Below, in pieces: positions 8,562 through 15,997 of a stretch of 64,000 nucleotides of DNA (within the stretch, counting starts at the first letter, position 1; each line of letters begins with the position of its first letter). This DNA comes from Pseudolabrys sp963742345 (GTDB lineage Bacteria > Pseudomonadota > Alphaproteobacteria > Rhizobiales > Xanthobacteraceae), in assembly GCA_963742345.1 (NCBI GenBank), contig CAVULO010000004.1, positions 310,001 to 374,000 on the forward strand. Direction: 5' to 3'. Under the pieces are notes generated by a model. That model made no database searches and was not told the origin of the DNA. It saw nothing but the letters and a program-made list of their open reading frames with translations. The position numbers and the translations under genes are program-made.

Positions 8562-8918
8562 TCAAGTTTTGATATCGCCCGGAAGCTTGCCGCCATTGGC
8601 CGCAAGCTTCGCCATGATTTGCTTGTGTAGCCACACATTCATCGTAGCGGAATCGTTGGTATCGCCTGTATATTTCAGCTCGCTGGCGAGTTGCTTGCGA
8701 GCCGTTATACTACTGTCAAGACCGAGGGCCTTCATCAGATCGACAATTGAAGTCCGCCACGCCAGCTTCTCGCCCGTCGCGGCAGCTGCCTTATCGACGA
8801 TTGCCGCCACGTCGACAGTTTGCGCCGCAGGAGCACTTGGTGCTGCAGTAGGTGAGGCACTTGCTTGCGCTGAACCATGACCGAAAATCGCGCCCATGAT
8901 GCTTCCAAAAATACTCAT
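8562..8918 (-). CDS. DUF3597-family protein
   Basis: 118 residues. A short N-terminal segment MSIFGSIMGAIFG and an Ala/Pro/Ser-rich linker precede the conserved DUF3597 domain (VDVAAIVDKAAAATGEKLAWRTSIVDLMKALGLDSS...ELKYTGD...MNVWLHKQIMAKLAANGG). The domain is found in small proteobacterial proteins of unknown function. It lies 40 bp upstream of the Gly-rich membrane protein on the same strand, possibly in one transcript. Confidence 0.88.
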   Translation of the reverse strand: MSIFGSIMGAIFGHGSAQASASPTAAPSAPAAQTVDVAAIVDKAAAATGEKLAWRTSIVDLMKALGLDSSITARKQLASELKYTGDTNDSATMNVWLHKQIMAKLAANGGKLPGDIKT

Positions 8919-9183
8919 GACGTTTCCTCCCTGGTTTGATGAGGCTGCTTTTACTGTATTGCGCTGCCCCTAAGGTTCTTCACGATATTTCTGCACGAGA
9001 ATAATTTGTAATGTTATTCGATATCTTCGCCGCAACATTGCGCTAAATCAAATTGTTACAATGCCCGCCGACCATTGGAGCGGAAGCCGTGACGATGGTG
9101 TACAGTTGACTTAGATCAAGCCGCAGTCGTCGAAATTATTGTTCGTTAGAAAATACGGCCCCTCATCGCAATGGAGAACGGAA

Positions 9184-9363
9184 ATGGCTGATAACAAGGG
9201 AAATCGTGGAAAAGCGGATCGCGCCCGCGTGTCAGGAAGCCAAGCTTCCGAAGTCTACTATGTTGCAAGGAAGTATGGCGTGACGGCAGATTCGGTGCGC
9301 AAGGTGATCAAGCGCGTCGGCAACAGCCGAAAGAAAGTCTACGCTGCACTCGACAAAATGTAA
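9184..9363 (+). CDS. DUF3606-family protein
   Basis: 59 residues, MADNKGNRGKADRARVSGS followed by a predicted helical domain EVYYVARKYGVTADSVRKVIKRVGNSRKKVYAAL. The DxxRVS start and the YxV..KYGV...L...+.VGNS pattern are those of DUF3606, small rhizobial proteins of unknown role. The ATG at 9184 is preceded by ATGGAGAACGGA. It is followed 99 bp later by mscL. Confidence 0.85.
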   Translation: MADNKGNRGKADRARVSGSQASEVYYVARKYGVTADSVRKVIKRVGNSRKKVYAALDKM

Positions 9364-9462
9364 TCGCGCACGCCTTTAGAACCAGACAGATGGACGCCTT
9401 GCTGCAGAGCATGGCCTATTGCGATTTTAATCGTGTTTTGAGGCGGATTGGCGGTAAGCGAC

Positions 9463-9837
9463 ATGTTGGAAGAATTCAAAAAATTCGCACTTCGCGGAAA
9501 CGTCGTCGATCTCGCGGTTGGTGTCATCATCGGCGCGGCGTTCGGAACCATCGTGACCTCGTTGGTCGGCGACGTCATCATGCCGATTATCGGCGCGATC
9601 ACCGGCGGACTGGACTTCTCAAACTACTATCTGCCCTTATCCGCGAAGGTCCAGGCTGGCCTTTCCTATGCGGACGCGAAAAAACAGGGTGCCGTGCTCG
9701 GATGGGGCCAGTTTTTGACTGTGGCCCTAAACTTTCTGATCATTGCCTGGGTCTTGTTCCTGGCAATCAGAGGCATAAACAAACTGAAAAAGGAGGAATC
9801 TCCCGCGCCTGCCCCCAGGGCCGACACCAGAGGTTAA
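9463..9837 (+). CDS. mscL: Large-conductance mechanosensitive channel MscL
   Basis: 124-residue inner-membrane channel that opens under membrane tension to release osmolytes during hypo-osmotic shock. It begins MLEEFKKFALRGNVVDLAVGVIIGAAFG, the highly conserved N-terminal helix and TM1. TM2 lies at about 83-104 (FLTVALNFLIIAWVLFLAI), followed by the basic cytoplasmic helix. ATG at 9463 was preferred over the TTG at 9448, because family members start with MLxEF. Confidence 0.95.
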   Translation: MLEEFKKFALRGNVVDLAVGVIIGAAFGTIVTSLVGDVIMPIIGAITGGLDFSNYYLPLSAKVQAGLSYADAKKQGAVLGWGQFLTVALNFLIIAWVLFLAIRGINKLKKEESPAPAPRADTRG

Positions 9838-9894
9838 ACTGCTCATAGAAATTCGCGACTTGCTGAAAAAGTAAAAACCTTGCTGGTCGCAACG

Positions 9895-9922
9895 ATGTCC
9901 GCTAGTGGCTCAAGGCGGACAC
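9895..9922 (+). repeat. Dispersed repeat, single-hairpin half copy
   Basis: ATGTCCGCTAGTGGCTCAAGGCGGACAC, only the first hairpin of the repeat. It overlaps the 3' end of the gene on the other strand and supplies its last codons and stop. Confidence 0.75.
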
Positions 9923-10420
9923 TGGCACATCGTATTGCTCCAATAAACGACGCCTCGACCTAGACTTCGCAGGGCTATTTACTTTCCACACAAAGCCAAC
10001 TTCGTTAAGGCGCTGCTTGCGCTCATCGCTCATAATGTTTTTCTTGCGGCGTTGAGTGCTCACCCAAAAGCCGAGCTTGAAATCGCCTTCAATATGCAAT
10101 GCCCCTACCCGGCAGTGCCCCTCGCGCGCTTTGAATGCTTTTAATGCCGCGAAACCAGTTTCCCATAACCAGTCGCGTCGACTCCAGACGAAGCCAAGCG
10201 CATCGAGATGCGCTTTGCGAGCAGGGGCAATGACGCCTTTCATGTAATAGTAGCGTTGCACTGCGACCCACTGCCCCAACTTGTAGGCTCCCTCAACATG
10301 GTGGCGAGGGACGCGGTAGTGCCCCTCGCGCCTTTTAAATTGCTTCAGAGCGAAGAGACCACGTCTCCAATTCCAGTCAAAGTATCGCATACGTGTGGCG
10401 GCTATTTCTTCCGGCGACAT
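9902..10420 (-). CDS. Stand-alone helicase-associated-domain protein
   Basis: 172 residues with two tandem helicase-associated (HA) domains. Each has a W/F-x-x-G--ALK-FK-REGHxRV---HxEG-(Y/F)KLG-WV--QR core, at about 16-70 and 82-145. HA domains usually sit at the end of large island or phage helicases and are thought to bind nucleic acid. Here no helicase motor is attached or nearby. The ATG at 10420 follows ATGGAGCG and begins MSPEEIAATRM. The C-terminus (ALSH) and stop come from a dispersed repeat. Confidence 0.7.
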   Translation of the reverse strand: MSPEEIAATRMRYFDWNWRRGLFALKQFKRREGHYRVPRHHVEGAYKLGQWVAVQRYYYMKGVIAPARKAHLDALGFVWSRRDWLWETGFAALKAFKAREGHCRVGALHIEGDFKLGFWVSTQRRKKNIMSDERKQRLNEVGFVWKVNSPAKSRSRRRLLEQYDVPVSALSH

Positions 10421-10524
10421 GGCTAACGCTCCATTCAGATGATCTGAACGGCGGCACCATTTCACATCGGCTGCCGAAGGCGTTTGATTTTCGTCAAAAG
10501 ATAAATGGACATCGCAAGCACTGT

Positions 10525-10740
10525 TTAGCGTGTAAAAACGGCACTTGGTTTTTGGGGTTCGGTGGACTGCCATTCCCGCCAATGCGTGGGCGACACGTCG
10601 AGCCGTTGCGTAGTTCCCTTTTTTACCCAACCGCCAACGACACGATGACAGGGAAACATAAGAGCATGAAACCCGTCCTTGTCGGCCACAGCCAGCTCAA
10701 CATCGCGGCTGAAGGGGGCTGTTATTATTGGCTCCCACAT
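10525..10740 (-). CDS. DUF551-like small protein, paralogue of the 5798 gene
   Basis: 71 residues starting MWEPIITAP, with VELAVADKDGFHALMFPCHRVVGGW and P-THWREW. It shares with the protein at 5798-6010 the W-x-PI-TAP, DG--HAL-FPC-R--GGW and P-HWR-W signatures. ATG at 10740 was chosen because AAGGCAG precedes it and because the paralogue starts at the equivalent place. Unknown function. Confidence 0.55.
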   Translation of the reverse strand: MWEPIITAPFSRDVELAVADKDGFHALMFPCHRVVGGWVKKGTTQRLDVSPTHWREWQSTEPQKPSAVFTR

Positions 10741-10811
10741 TTCGCTGCCTTTGATGCAAAGTCCTAGCATCGGCCGTCGTGCATAGTTCGTCTGTGATCT
10801 GAATCAAATCT

Positions 10812-10991
10812 CTACTCGAATTCCGCCACATCATCGTCGACAGATTTTCCCTCCTTTTCCAACTTGCGCCGGCGCGCATCTGCCAGCTGCTCCCACACCT
10901 CAGCCATTTGCTCAAGTTGGTGCTTGTGACTTGGCGATGCTGAACGGGCCATGTTTCGACACTCTGCGGCATGGCGCAGGTAATCGGTCAT
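10812..10991 (-). CDS. Small conserved alphaproteobacterial helical protein
   Basis: 59 residues of the type MTDYLRHAAECRNMARS...HKHQLEQMAEVWEQLADARR. The pattern of an N-terminal YxxHAxECRxxA helix and a second MAxxWExLA helix is very common in Bradyrhizobium-like genomes, usually as a stand-alone gene. No function known. GTG at 11000 is an alternative start. Confidence 0.65.
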   Translation of the reverse strand: MTDYLRHAAECRNMARSASPSHKHQLEQMAEVWEQLADARRRKLEKEGKSVDDDVAEFE

Positions 10992-11051
10992 TTTCTTCAC
11001 TGAAATGTCCCCCGGACTTACGCGAATGAAATAGCAGCCCCAGCCAGGAAC

Positions 11052-11927
11052 GTGGAAATAAGCGACCGGTTCCCTAACGCATGGAATGACAGCTATCGTG
11101 TCGTGTCACCTATCAGGGGTATCGACGACACATCTAGAGGTTGCAAATGTCTTCCACCCAGTCACAAAGTTATCCGTTCCGAGCAATACGAGCCGACAGC
11201 TAACTGGCTTCTTGATCAAATCGGAGTTCAGGATGGCTGGCGGGCCGTCGATATCGGCTGCGGACCTATTGGAATCCTTAATTTACTCTCAGAGCGCGTT
11301 GGCCCGAAAGACGTGGTTATCGGCCTCGAGCGCGAGCGGCGCTTCGTCGAAATGGCGCGGGCCGAAATAGCCAAGCGCGGCATGGGCAACGTCACGATGG
11401 TTCAGGGTGACGGGCTCAACACCGGTCTGGAGAAGGGCTCATTCGACCTAGTGCATGAGCGGCTGGTATTGATAAATGTATCCGCTCGTGAAGCGTTCCT
11501 TACGGAAATGCTTTCCTTGCTTCGCCCTGGTGGAACGGTAGCGCTTGAGGACGTAGACAATGTTTCGTGGCTCTGCCAGCCAGCGCATCCGTCGTGGGAC
11601 GTCCTGCTGAACGCCTTTCATACAGTCTTTCACGCGGGTGGCGGCGATGGTTATGTTGGCAGACGACTTCCAGTCCTGTTGCACGCCGCTGGCGTAAAAA
11701 ACATTCAAACAAAAGTGACGGTCGAAACGCCGCCGCTTGGCGACTACCGGCGCACGCACCTCCTATCGCTCATCGACTCCGTTCGCGATAAGATTGTCGC
11801 TAAGGGTATTCTCGACGATGCAAAGTTAACTGACCATCGGGAGGCGTTAGCGCAGCATCTCAAAGATCCGGCAACGATTGTCATCGACAAACTCCTTGTG
11901 CAGTGCTGGGGACAGAAACCGTGTTAG
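11052..11927 (+). CDS. Class I SAM-dependent methyltransferase
   Basis: 291 residues. Rossmann methyltransferase core from about residue 45: SEQYEPTANWLLDQIG, motif I VDIGCGPIGILNLL for SAM binding, an acidic residue in VIGLERE at the end of strand 2, and FDLVHERLVL as post-motif. The C-terminal third supplies a substrate-binding cap. Substrate unknown; the SEQYEPTA lead-in is like polyketide/ubiquinone-type small-molecule methyltransferases. The GTG start follows AGGAA. The first 40 residues match nothing I know and may be mis-framed. Confidence 0.8.
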   Translation: MEISDRFPNAWNDSYRVVSPIRGIDDTSRGCKCLPPSHKVIRSEQYEPTANWLLDQIGVQDGWRAVDIGCGPIGILNLLSERVGPKDVVIGLERERRFVEMARAEIAKRGMGNVTMVQGDGLNTGLEKGSFDLVHERLVLINVSAREAFLTEMLSLLRPGGTVALEDVDNVSWLCQPAHPSWDVLLNAFHTVFHAGGGDGYVGRRLPVLLHAAGVKNIQTKVTVETPPLGDYRRTHLLSLIDSVRDKIVAKGILDDAKLTDHREALAQHLKDPATIVIDKLLVQCWGQKPC

Positions 11928-11941
11928 CTGTCCGACGACCT

Positions 11942-12014
11942 ATGTCCGCTATTGGCACTTAGCGGACATTCGGTTGTGCGCTGCAAATGTCTGCATTTGA
12001 CCCAAAGCGGACAT
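11942..12014 (+). repeat. Dispersed two-hairpin repeat, copy 6
   Basis: Near-consensus copy with ATGTCCGCTATTGGCACTTAGCGGACAT, linker, and ATGTCTGCATTTGACCCAAAGCGGACAT, directly after the methyltransferase stop. Confidence 0.92.
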
Positions 12015-12154
12015 TGGATTGCTCCTTAAGGAGTCTATGAACCCGACACCGGCCTATTTTCCTGCTAGACTACGCTATCGCCGGTTCGCATCAGGACGGG
12101 CAGTTGTCGGCGACTGAGAGTCAGCTACTCCCGCCTTTAGCAAAGGGAGCCGCC

Positions 12155-12334
12155 GTGACCACTTATCAGCCGGCTACACCGCATTCCGATTCAATAGCGC
12201 GACCCGTCTGCCCAAAGTGCACAACCAGGATGAATCTATTTGGCATAGAGCCGGAACAGCCCGGTCGCGAACTGCTTACGTTTGTGTGCCCCAAATGTGA
12301 GCATATTGAAACGGCTATCGGGAAAAGCGCGTAA
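12155..12334 (+). CDS. Small double-CPxC zinc-ribbon protein (paralogue 1 of 4)
   Basis: 59 residues with two CPKC knuckles, VCPKCTTRMNLFGIEPEQPGRELLTFVCPKCEHIET, expected to bind one zinc. GTG at 12155 is used because AAGGGAG lies six bases upstream. Related genes are at 12552, 12749 and 12999, giving a local family. The spacing M-L-x-x-IEP-----G-E--TF-CP-C-H-E is shared. Such proteins are frequent in rhizobia; no role is established. Confidence 0.7.
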   Translation: MTTYQPATPHSDSIARPVCPKCTTRMNLFGIEPEQPGRELLTFVCPKCEHIETAIGKSA

Positions 12335-12355
12335 CTGAAATCTTCACCGAGCTCA

Positions 12356-12420
12356 CTGTCCGCTCTTGAAGGCAAAGCGGGCGTTAGGCGAGTGCCTGCT
12401 TATGACCCAAAGAGGGACAT
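12356..12420 (+). repeat. Dispersed two-hairpin repeat, degenerate copy 7
   Basis: CTGTCCGCTCTTGAAGGCAAAGCGGGC, a short linker, then CTGCTTATGACCCAAAGAGGGACAT. Both hairpins are recognisable but diverged. The gap up to the next gene at 12552 holds nothing else I can name. Confidence 0.65.
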
Positions 12421-12551
12421 CGGCAGATTATGACCGGTGATGCTCGACGCGATTTCCATTTGCATCCAGTGTGATGTTGGTGGCACCGATGTTTTCTGTA
12501 CCGATGATTTGCATCATCGCCATAACAATGGCCGCCATGAGAATTACTTTT

Positions 12552-12734
12552 TTAAGGATTTGCAACGGAGCTCTCGTCAGAAACGACGCGACGCGCCTTT
12601 AGCCGATCACACGTTTCGCATTTGAACACTTGCACGAGCGCGTATCCGTCGCGTGTGTGCACTTCTTGGTCAGAATGCCACGCCATCGGTTGCTCGCATT
12701 TCGAGCAGCTCGGCCGTTGGATGATGTCGAGCAT
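12552..12734 (-). CDS. Small double-Cx2C zinc-ribbon protein (paralogue 2 of 4)
   Basis: 60 residues beginning MLDIIQRPSCSKCEQPMAWHSD and ending in a second pair CETCDRL. It has the same layout as its neighbours: Cx2C, a PM-W segment, a VFxC strand and a second Cx2C, with a more divergent middle. The ATG at 12734 is preceded by GTGGAG. Probably co-transcribed with the gene at 12749. Confidence 0.65.
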   Translation of the reverse strand: MLDIIQRPSCSKCEQPMAWHSDQEVHTRDGYALVQVFKCETCDRLKARRVVSDESSVANP

Positions 12735-12748
12735 AGGGTACTCCACAG

Positions 12749-12946
12749 TTACAGGCAGGAGTTCAGAGACGCGATTTTCGCGACCGAAGTTTCGATGTGT
12801 TCACATTTAGGGCAAACGAAAGTAAGTAGCTCGTAGCCGAGGCGCTCTGCTTCTATTCCAAATAGCTGTGTCGCTGTTCCGCAGTCGGAGCAGTTCAGGC
12901 CCATAGTGGACTCGGAGTGCAGTGTAGTTCTTTGGTAGGGAATCAT
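12749..12946 (-). CDS. Small double-Cx2C zinc-ribbon protein (paralogue 3 of 4)
   Basis: 65 residues. LNCSDCGTATQLFGIEAERLGYELLTFVCPKCEHIETSVAK is very close to the 12155 gene product, sharing GIE-E--G-ELLTFVCPKCEHIET. This points to a fairly recent duplication followed by inversion, as the two are on opposite strands. The start is ATG 12946 or the GTG two codons upstream. Confidence 0.7.
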   Translation of the reverse strand: MIPYQRTTLHSESTMGLNCSDCGTATQLFGIEAERLGYELLTFVCPKCEHIETSVAKIASLNSCL

Positions 12947-12998
12947 CGGCACTGGCCCTTTGCTGATTATTCTGGCGTGTACCCGTCTGACAATATGT

Positions 12999-13184
12999 CT
13001 AGTCCCGTTTGAACTTGACCATCATCGTTTCCGAATGGTCGCATCGCGGACATTCAAATGTGCGCTGATCGTAGTCAGGCTTGTCGGTTGGCTCGATGCG
13101 AGCAAGCCACATTGGATTCCCGCAATTTGGGCATGGCGGCAGGTCAATCGCCTTCGGTGGATCGTGGATATGAGATTGCTGCAT
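12999..13184 (-). CDS. Small double-CPxC zinc-ribbon protein (paralogue 4 of 4)
   Basis: 61 residues starting MQQSHIHDPPK, with CPNCGNPMWLARIEPTDKPDYDQRTFECPRCDHSETMMVKF. The same fold signature as the three genes to its left. GGGAG lies ten bases before the ATG at 13184. From here to the cupin gene at 13668 there are about 480 bp with no supportable gene. They contain a CCCCAA/TTGGGG hairpin near 13420 and half a dispersed repeat at 13493. Confidence 0.72.
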   Translation of the reverse strand: MQQSHIHDPPKAIDLPPCPNCGNPMWLARIEPTDKPDYDQRTFECPRCDHSETMMVKFKRD

Positions 13185-13492
13185 GACGCACGCTCCCGCT
13201 ACCAGGTTCAGGCGGGAGCGCCATTGTCTCTCAGCCACCGACGCCTGGGACAGAGCCGCGCGGTCGATGATGGTCGGACGGTGCGCTCGCCAAACGACAC
13301 AGTCGATCCGCGAAAGGCTGGGTACCTGTTAAAGACGTTAAATGAGTAAGTGGAACTTGGAGCTGAATAGCGCCGTAAAATCAATGGGGTTTCGCGGCGT
13401 GCTGCCGAGCTATCCGAATGCCCCAAAATAAATTGGGGCCGTTCTGGATCGTCTCCGAAATTAGTCTGCGATGAGTTCGAACAGCTGGTGCG

Positions 13493-13512
13493 ATGTCCGC
13501 TTATGGCACTGG
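13493..13512 (+). repeat. Dispersed repeat, half-copy fragment
   Basis: ATGTCCGCTTATGGCACTGG, the left arm and loop of the first hairpin only; the right arm is missing. Confidence 0.6.
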
Positions 13513-13667
13513 CGCGGTCGTGATCCGCAAGCGCATCAGTCGGACGTGGCAAATCCACGTCGTCATCTGGATTCTCGCTACTATTTGCGTCTGCTCACAA
13601 TTGCTTTTGCTAGCTCACTTTGGAAAAATATGGCGGGGCGAAGAAGTACCTTAAGGCGGAGGATATT

Positions 13668-14084
13668 ATGAAAAAACACAATCTCGCATATGCACTGCTA
13701 ACTTCGACAGTTGTCCTTGGTTGCGGGGCACTTGTTGCTGGTGCCGCCGAAGCGCCAAAGGACAACAAGGGGTTTACGGCCAGCAAGACAACCGTTGTCG
13801 ACCTAGGCCCCGAAATTGAAGGGATGGCCGGTCGGCAACTGCGACTGCGGTTACTCACCATCGAGCCGGGTGGCCACATCGGAATACACAGTCACAAAGA
13901 CAGACCCGCCGTCGTTTATTTCCTTACCGGGAAAGATACGGTCACCTTCGCCGACGGCACGTCGAAGACTTTTGGTCCCGGCGATACGTCGTCGGCCAAT
14001 AAGGAAACCAGCCATTGGCACCACAATGACGGCAACGACACTGTCACGCTCGTCGCCGTCGATGTTTTTAAGGCTGCCAAATAA
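13668..14084 (+). CDS. Exported cupin-domain protein
   Basis: 138 residues. Signal peptide MKKHNLAYALLTSTVVLGCGALVAGAAEA, then a single cupin barrel. Motif 1 is G-H-IGIHSHKDRPAVVYFLTG (His ligands) and motif 2 is FGPGDTSSANKETSHWHHNDG. Cupins bind a metal and either catalyse or sense small ligands; this exported single-domain form has no assigned substrate. The start is fixed by GGCGGAGGATATT before ATG 13668. Confidence 0.85.
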   Translation: MKKHNLAYALLTSTVVLGCGALVAGAAEAPKDNKGFTASKTTVVDLGPEIEGMAGRQLRLRLLTIEPGGHIGIHSHKDRPAVVYFLTGKDTVTFADGTSKTFGPGDTSSANKETSHWHHNDGNDTVTLVAVDVFKAAK

Positions 14085-14142
14085 GGCGGTTGCGACCCGC
14101 TGACTCTGGTTTCTCCTCCAGGGCCGTGGACGAATGTACGTT

Positions 14143-14184
14143 ACCCCGCGTTCCTATTTGCATGGGCGCGGGGTCTTTCTTTTG
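14143..14184 (+). terminator. Rho-independent terminator after cupin gene
   Basis: ACCCCGCG, loop, CGCGGGGT followed by CTTTCTTTTGT, about 60 bp after the cupin stop. Confidence 0.75.
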
Positions 14185-14201
14185 TCAAAATTAGTTTCCA
14201 A

Positions 14202-14273
14202 ATGCCCCCTATTGGCACTTAACGGACATCGCCTAGTGCACTGCACATGTCCGCTCTAACCCAAAGCAGACAT
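14202..14273 (+). repeat. Dispersed two-hairpin repeat, copy 8
   Basis: First arm altered (ATGCCCCCT), rest near consensus: GGCACTTAACGGACATCGCCTAGTGCACTGCAC and a slightly shortened second hairpin. Between convergent cupin and LysR genes. Confidence 0.85.
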
Positions 14274-14304
14274 TCGCTGAACCTAGGATCATCTTTCTCG
14301 CTCT

Positions 14305-15210
14305 TCATTCGGCAAGCGACTGCATGGCCTTCTTCAGCCGGGGAGCCGCAAAATCAAGGAACGTCCGAATTTTTAATGGCAGGTGCCTCCCGGCCTCGTA
14401 GATCAAATGGACTGGCTTGGGGCGCGAACGAAAAGTCTCCAATACCAACTTGAGGCTGCCGGCACGACGGTGACGATCGATCTGGTAATCGAGCATCCGC
14501 GTCAGTCCCAATCCCGAAACGGCGGCATCGGTCGCCGCCTCGGCGATGCTGACGACCAGGCGCGAATGGATAGGAAACGACTTCTCGGTCTTGCCGATTT
14601 TGAAGGTCCAGCTCTGCGCCGAGAGCGTATTCTCGAACGTGATGCAATCGTGATCCTTAAGGTCTTCCGGTGTTTTCGGCGTGCCGCGGCGCGCTAAATA
14701 CGAAGGACTCGCACAGACGACGCGCCGGACAGCCCCGACTTTCTTGGCAACAAGACTGAAATCGTCAAGCTCCCCGACCCGCAGGCCTATGTCGATATGC
14801 TCCTCGATCATGTTCAGGCGGCGATCCGCGAGCATCATTCGCACGTCTATATTCGGATGGTCCTTGAGGAAATCCGTGACGACAGGAAGGAGATAAATTC
14901 GTCCGAGGGCAATCGGGGCCGAAACCACCAGTTCACCCCTTAGAGTTTTGGTTGCGCTCGCAGCGTCTCGCTCGGCACCGTCGAGATCAGCAAGAATGCG
15001 GCGGGAGGCTGCTACAAAAGACTGGCCGGCCTCAGTCAGCGTGACATTTCTCGTCGACCGCATCAGCAGCCGCGCATTCAAGTGTTTCTCAAGTTCCGAG
15101 ATTTTGCGGCTGACCGTCGCCACCGGCGCCCTGAGCTTCCGGGACGCAGCGGAGATGCTCCCGGCCTCAGCCACCGCAACCAATAAGGTCATCGCTTCAA
15201 GTCGATCCAT
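14305..15210 (-). CDS. LysR-family transcriptional regulator
   Basis: 301 residues. N-terminal helix-turn-helix MDRLEAMTLLVAVAEAGSISAASRKLRAPVATVSRKISELE, then an effector domain. The MDRLEAMxxFVAVAE-type start and RSTRxVxLTEAGQ motif are typical of the CrgA/DmlR-like LysR subgroup. It is divergent from the lipocalin-like gene at 15318 across about 107 bp, so it may control that gene or itself. Confidence 0.92.
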   Translation of the reverse strand: MDRLEAMTLLVAVAEAGSISAASRKLRAPVATVSRKISELEKHLNARLLMRSTRNVTLTEAGQSFVAASRRILADLDGAERDAASATKTLRGELVVSAPIALGRIYLLPVVTDFLKDHPNIDVRMMLADRRLNMIEEHIDIGLRVGELDDFSLVAKKVGAVRRVVCASPSYLARRGTPKTPEDLKDHDCITFENTLSAQSWTFKIGKTEKSFPIHSRLVVSIAEAATDAAVSGLGLTRMLDYQIDRHRRAGSLKLVLETFRSRPKPVHLIYEAGRHLPLKIRTFLDFAAPRLKKAMQSLAE

Positions 15211-15317
15211 CGGCAGCTTTCCAAATTTCGGAAGTTACCTTCTCAGTTTGCCAGTATAGGCCGCGGTACGGAACTCCCTTAAAACCACGCTTCGTCATTG
15301 TCATCGGAAAGAGCCAC

Positions 15318-15806
15318 ATGCCGATCAAAATGCTGGCGGTTGCGACCGTTTTAACGATTCTGTCCGTGTCCGCGCGCGCGGAGGAGCCTGACTACCTGCG
15401 CGGCACCTGGGTTCTGGTTTCGTCGGTGACTGATAAGGATGGAAAGAAGACCGATCAGTTCGGCTCCGGCGCCGCCGGCATGATGACGCTGGATGCAACC
15501 GGCCATTTCATGCTGACGATCATCGGTCCGGATCTGCCGCGGTTTGCGTCCAATAACCGCGCCGCGGGAACGCCGGAGGAAAACAAGGCCGTCCTGTCGA
15601 AAAGCATCGCGATGATTGGCACTTATTTGCACAACCCGGCCGACAAGACCCTGACCTTCAAAGTAGAAAGCTCGACCTTTCCAAACTGGAACGGCACGCA
15701 GCAAAAGCGGATTATCGTTGCAGCCACCAAAGACGAACTGAAATACATTACGCCCACGGCGTCGAGCGGTGGAGTTGGCACGGTTATCTGGCGGCGCGCC
15801 CACTAA
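15318..15806 (+). CDS. Exported lipocalin-like protein
   Basis: 162 residues with a signal peptide (MPIKMLAVATVLTILSVSARA) and a lipocalin-like barrel: GTWVLVSSVTDKDGKKTDQFG near the N-terminus, G-M-LDATGHFMLTI, and a C-terminal strand pair KRIIVAATKDELKYITP. Proteins of this family are thought to bind small hydrophobic ligands. It sits opposite the LysR regulator. Confidence 0.82.
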   Translation: MPIKMLAVATVLTILSVSARAEEPDYLRGTWVLVSSVTDKDGKKTDQFGSGAAGMMTLDATGHFMLTIIGPDLPRFASNNRAAGTPEENKAVLSKSIAMIGTYLHNPADKTLTFKVESSTFPNWNGTQQKRIIVAATKDELKYITPTASSGGVGTVIWRRAH

Positions 15807-15822
15807 GTCGAATACGACCAGC

Positions 15823-15893
15823 ATGTCCGCTATTGGCACTTAGCGGACATCGGCTTGTGCGCTGCACATGTCTGCTTTTGACCCAAAGCGGAC
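15823..15893 (+). repeat. Dispersed two-hairpin repeat, copy 9 (last)
   Basis: Consensus-quality copy ending ...CCCAAAGCGGAC. I found no further copy to the right of this point, either in the integrase part of the island or in the core part. Confidence 0.92.
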
Positions 15894-15997
15894 GCGCGCC
15901 GCTCTCTCTACTTCTGCGTTTCGTCGTTTGAGGCGTCTTGTGATGGACCGGCCACCGTTTGTCTCGTTTGAGATTTTGTTCGAGTGCGCCGAAATCA

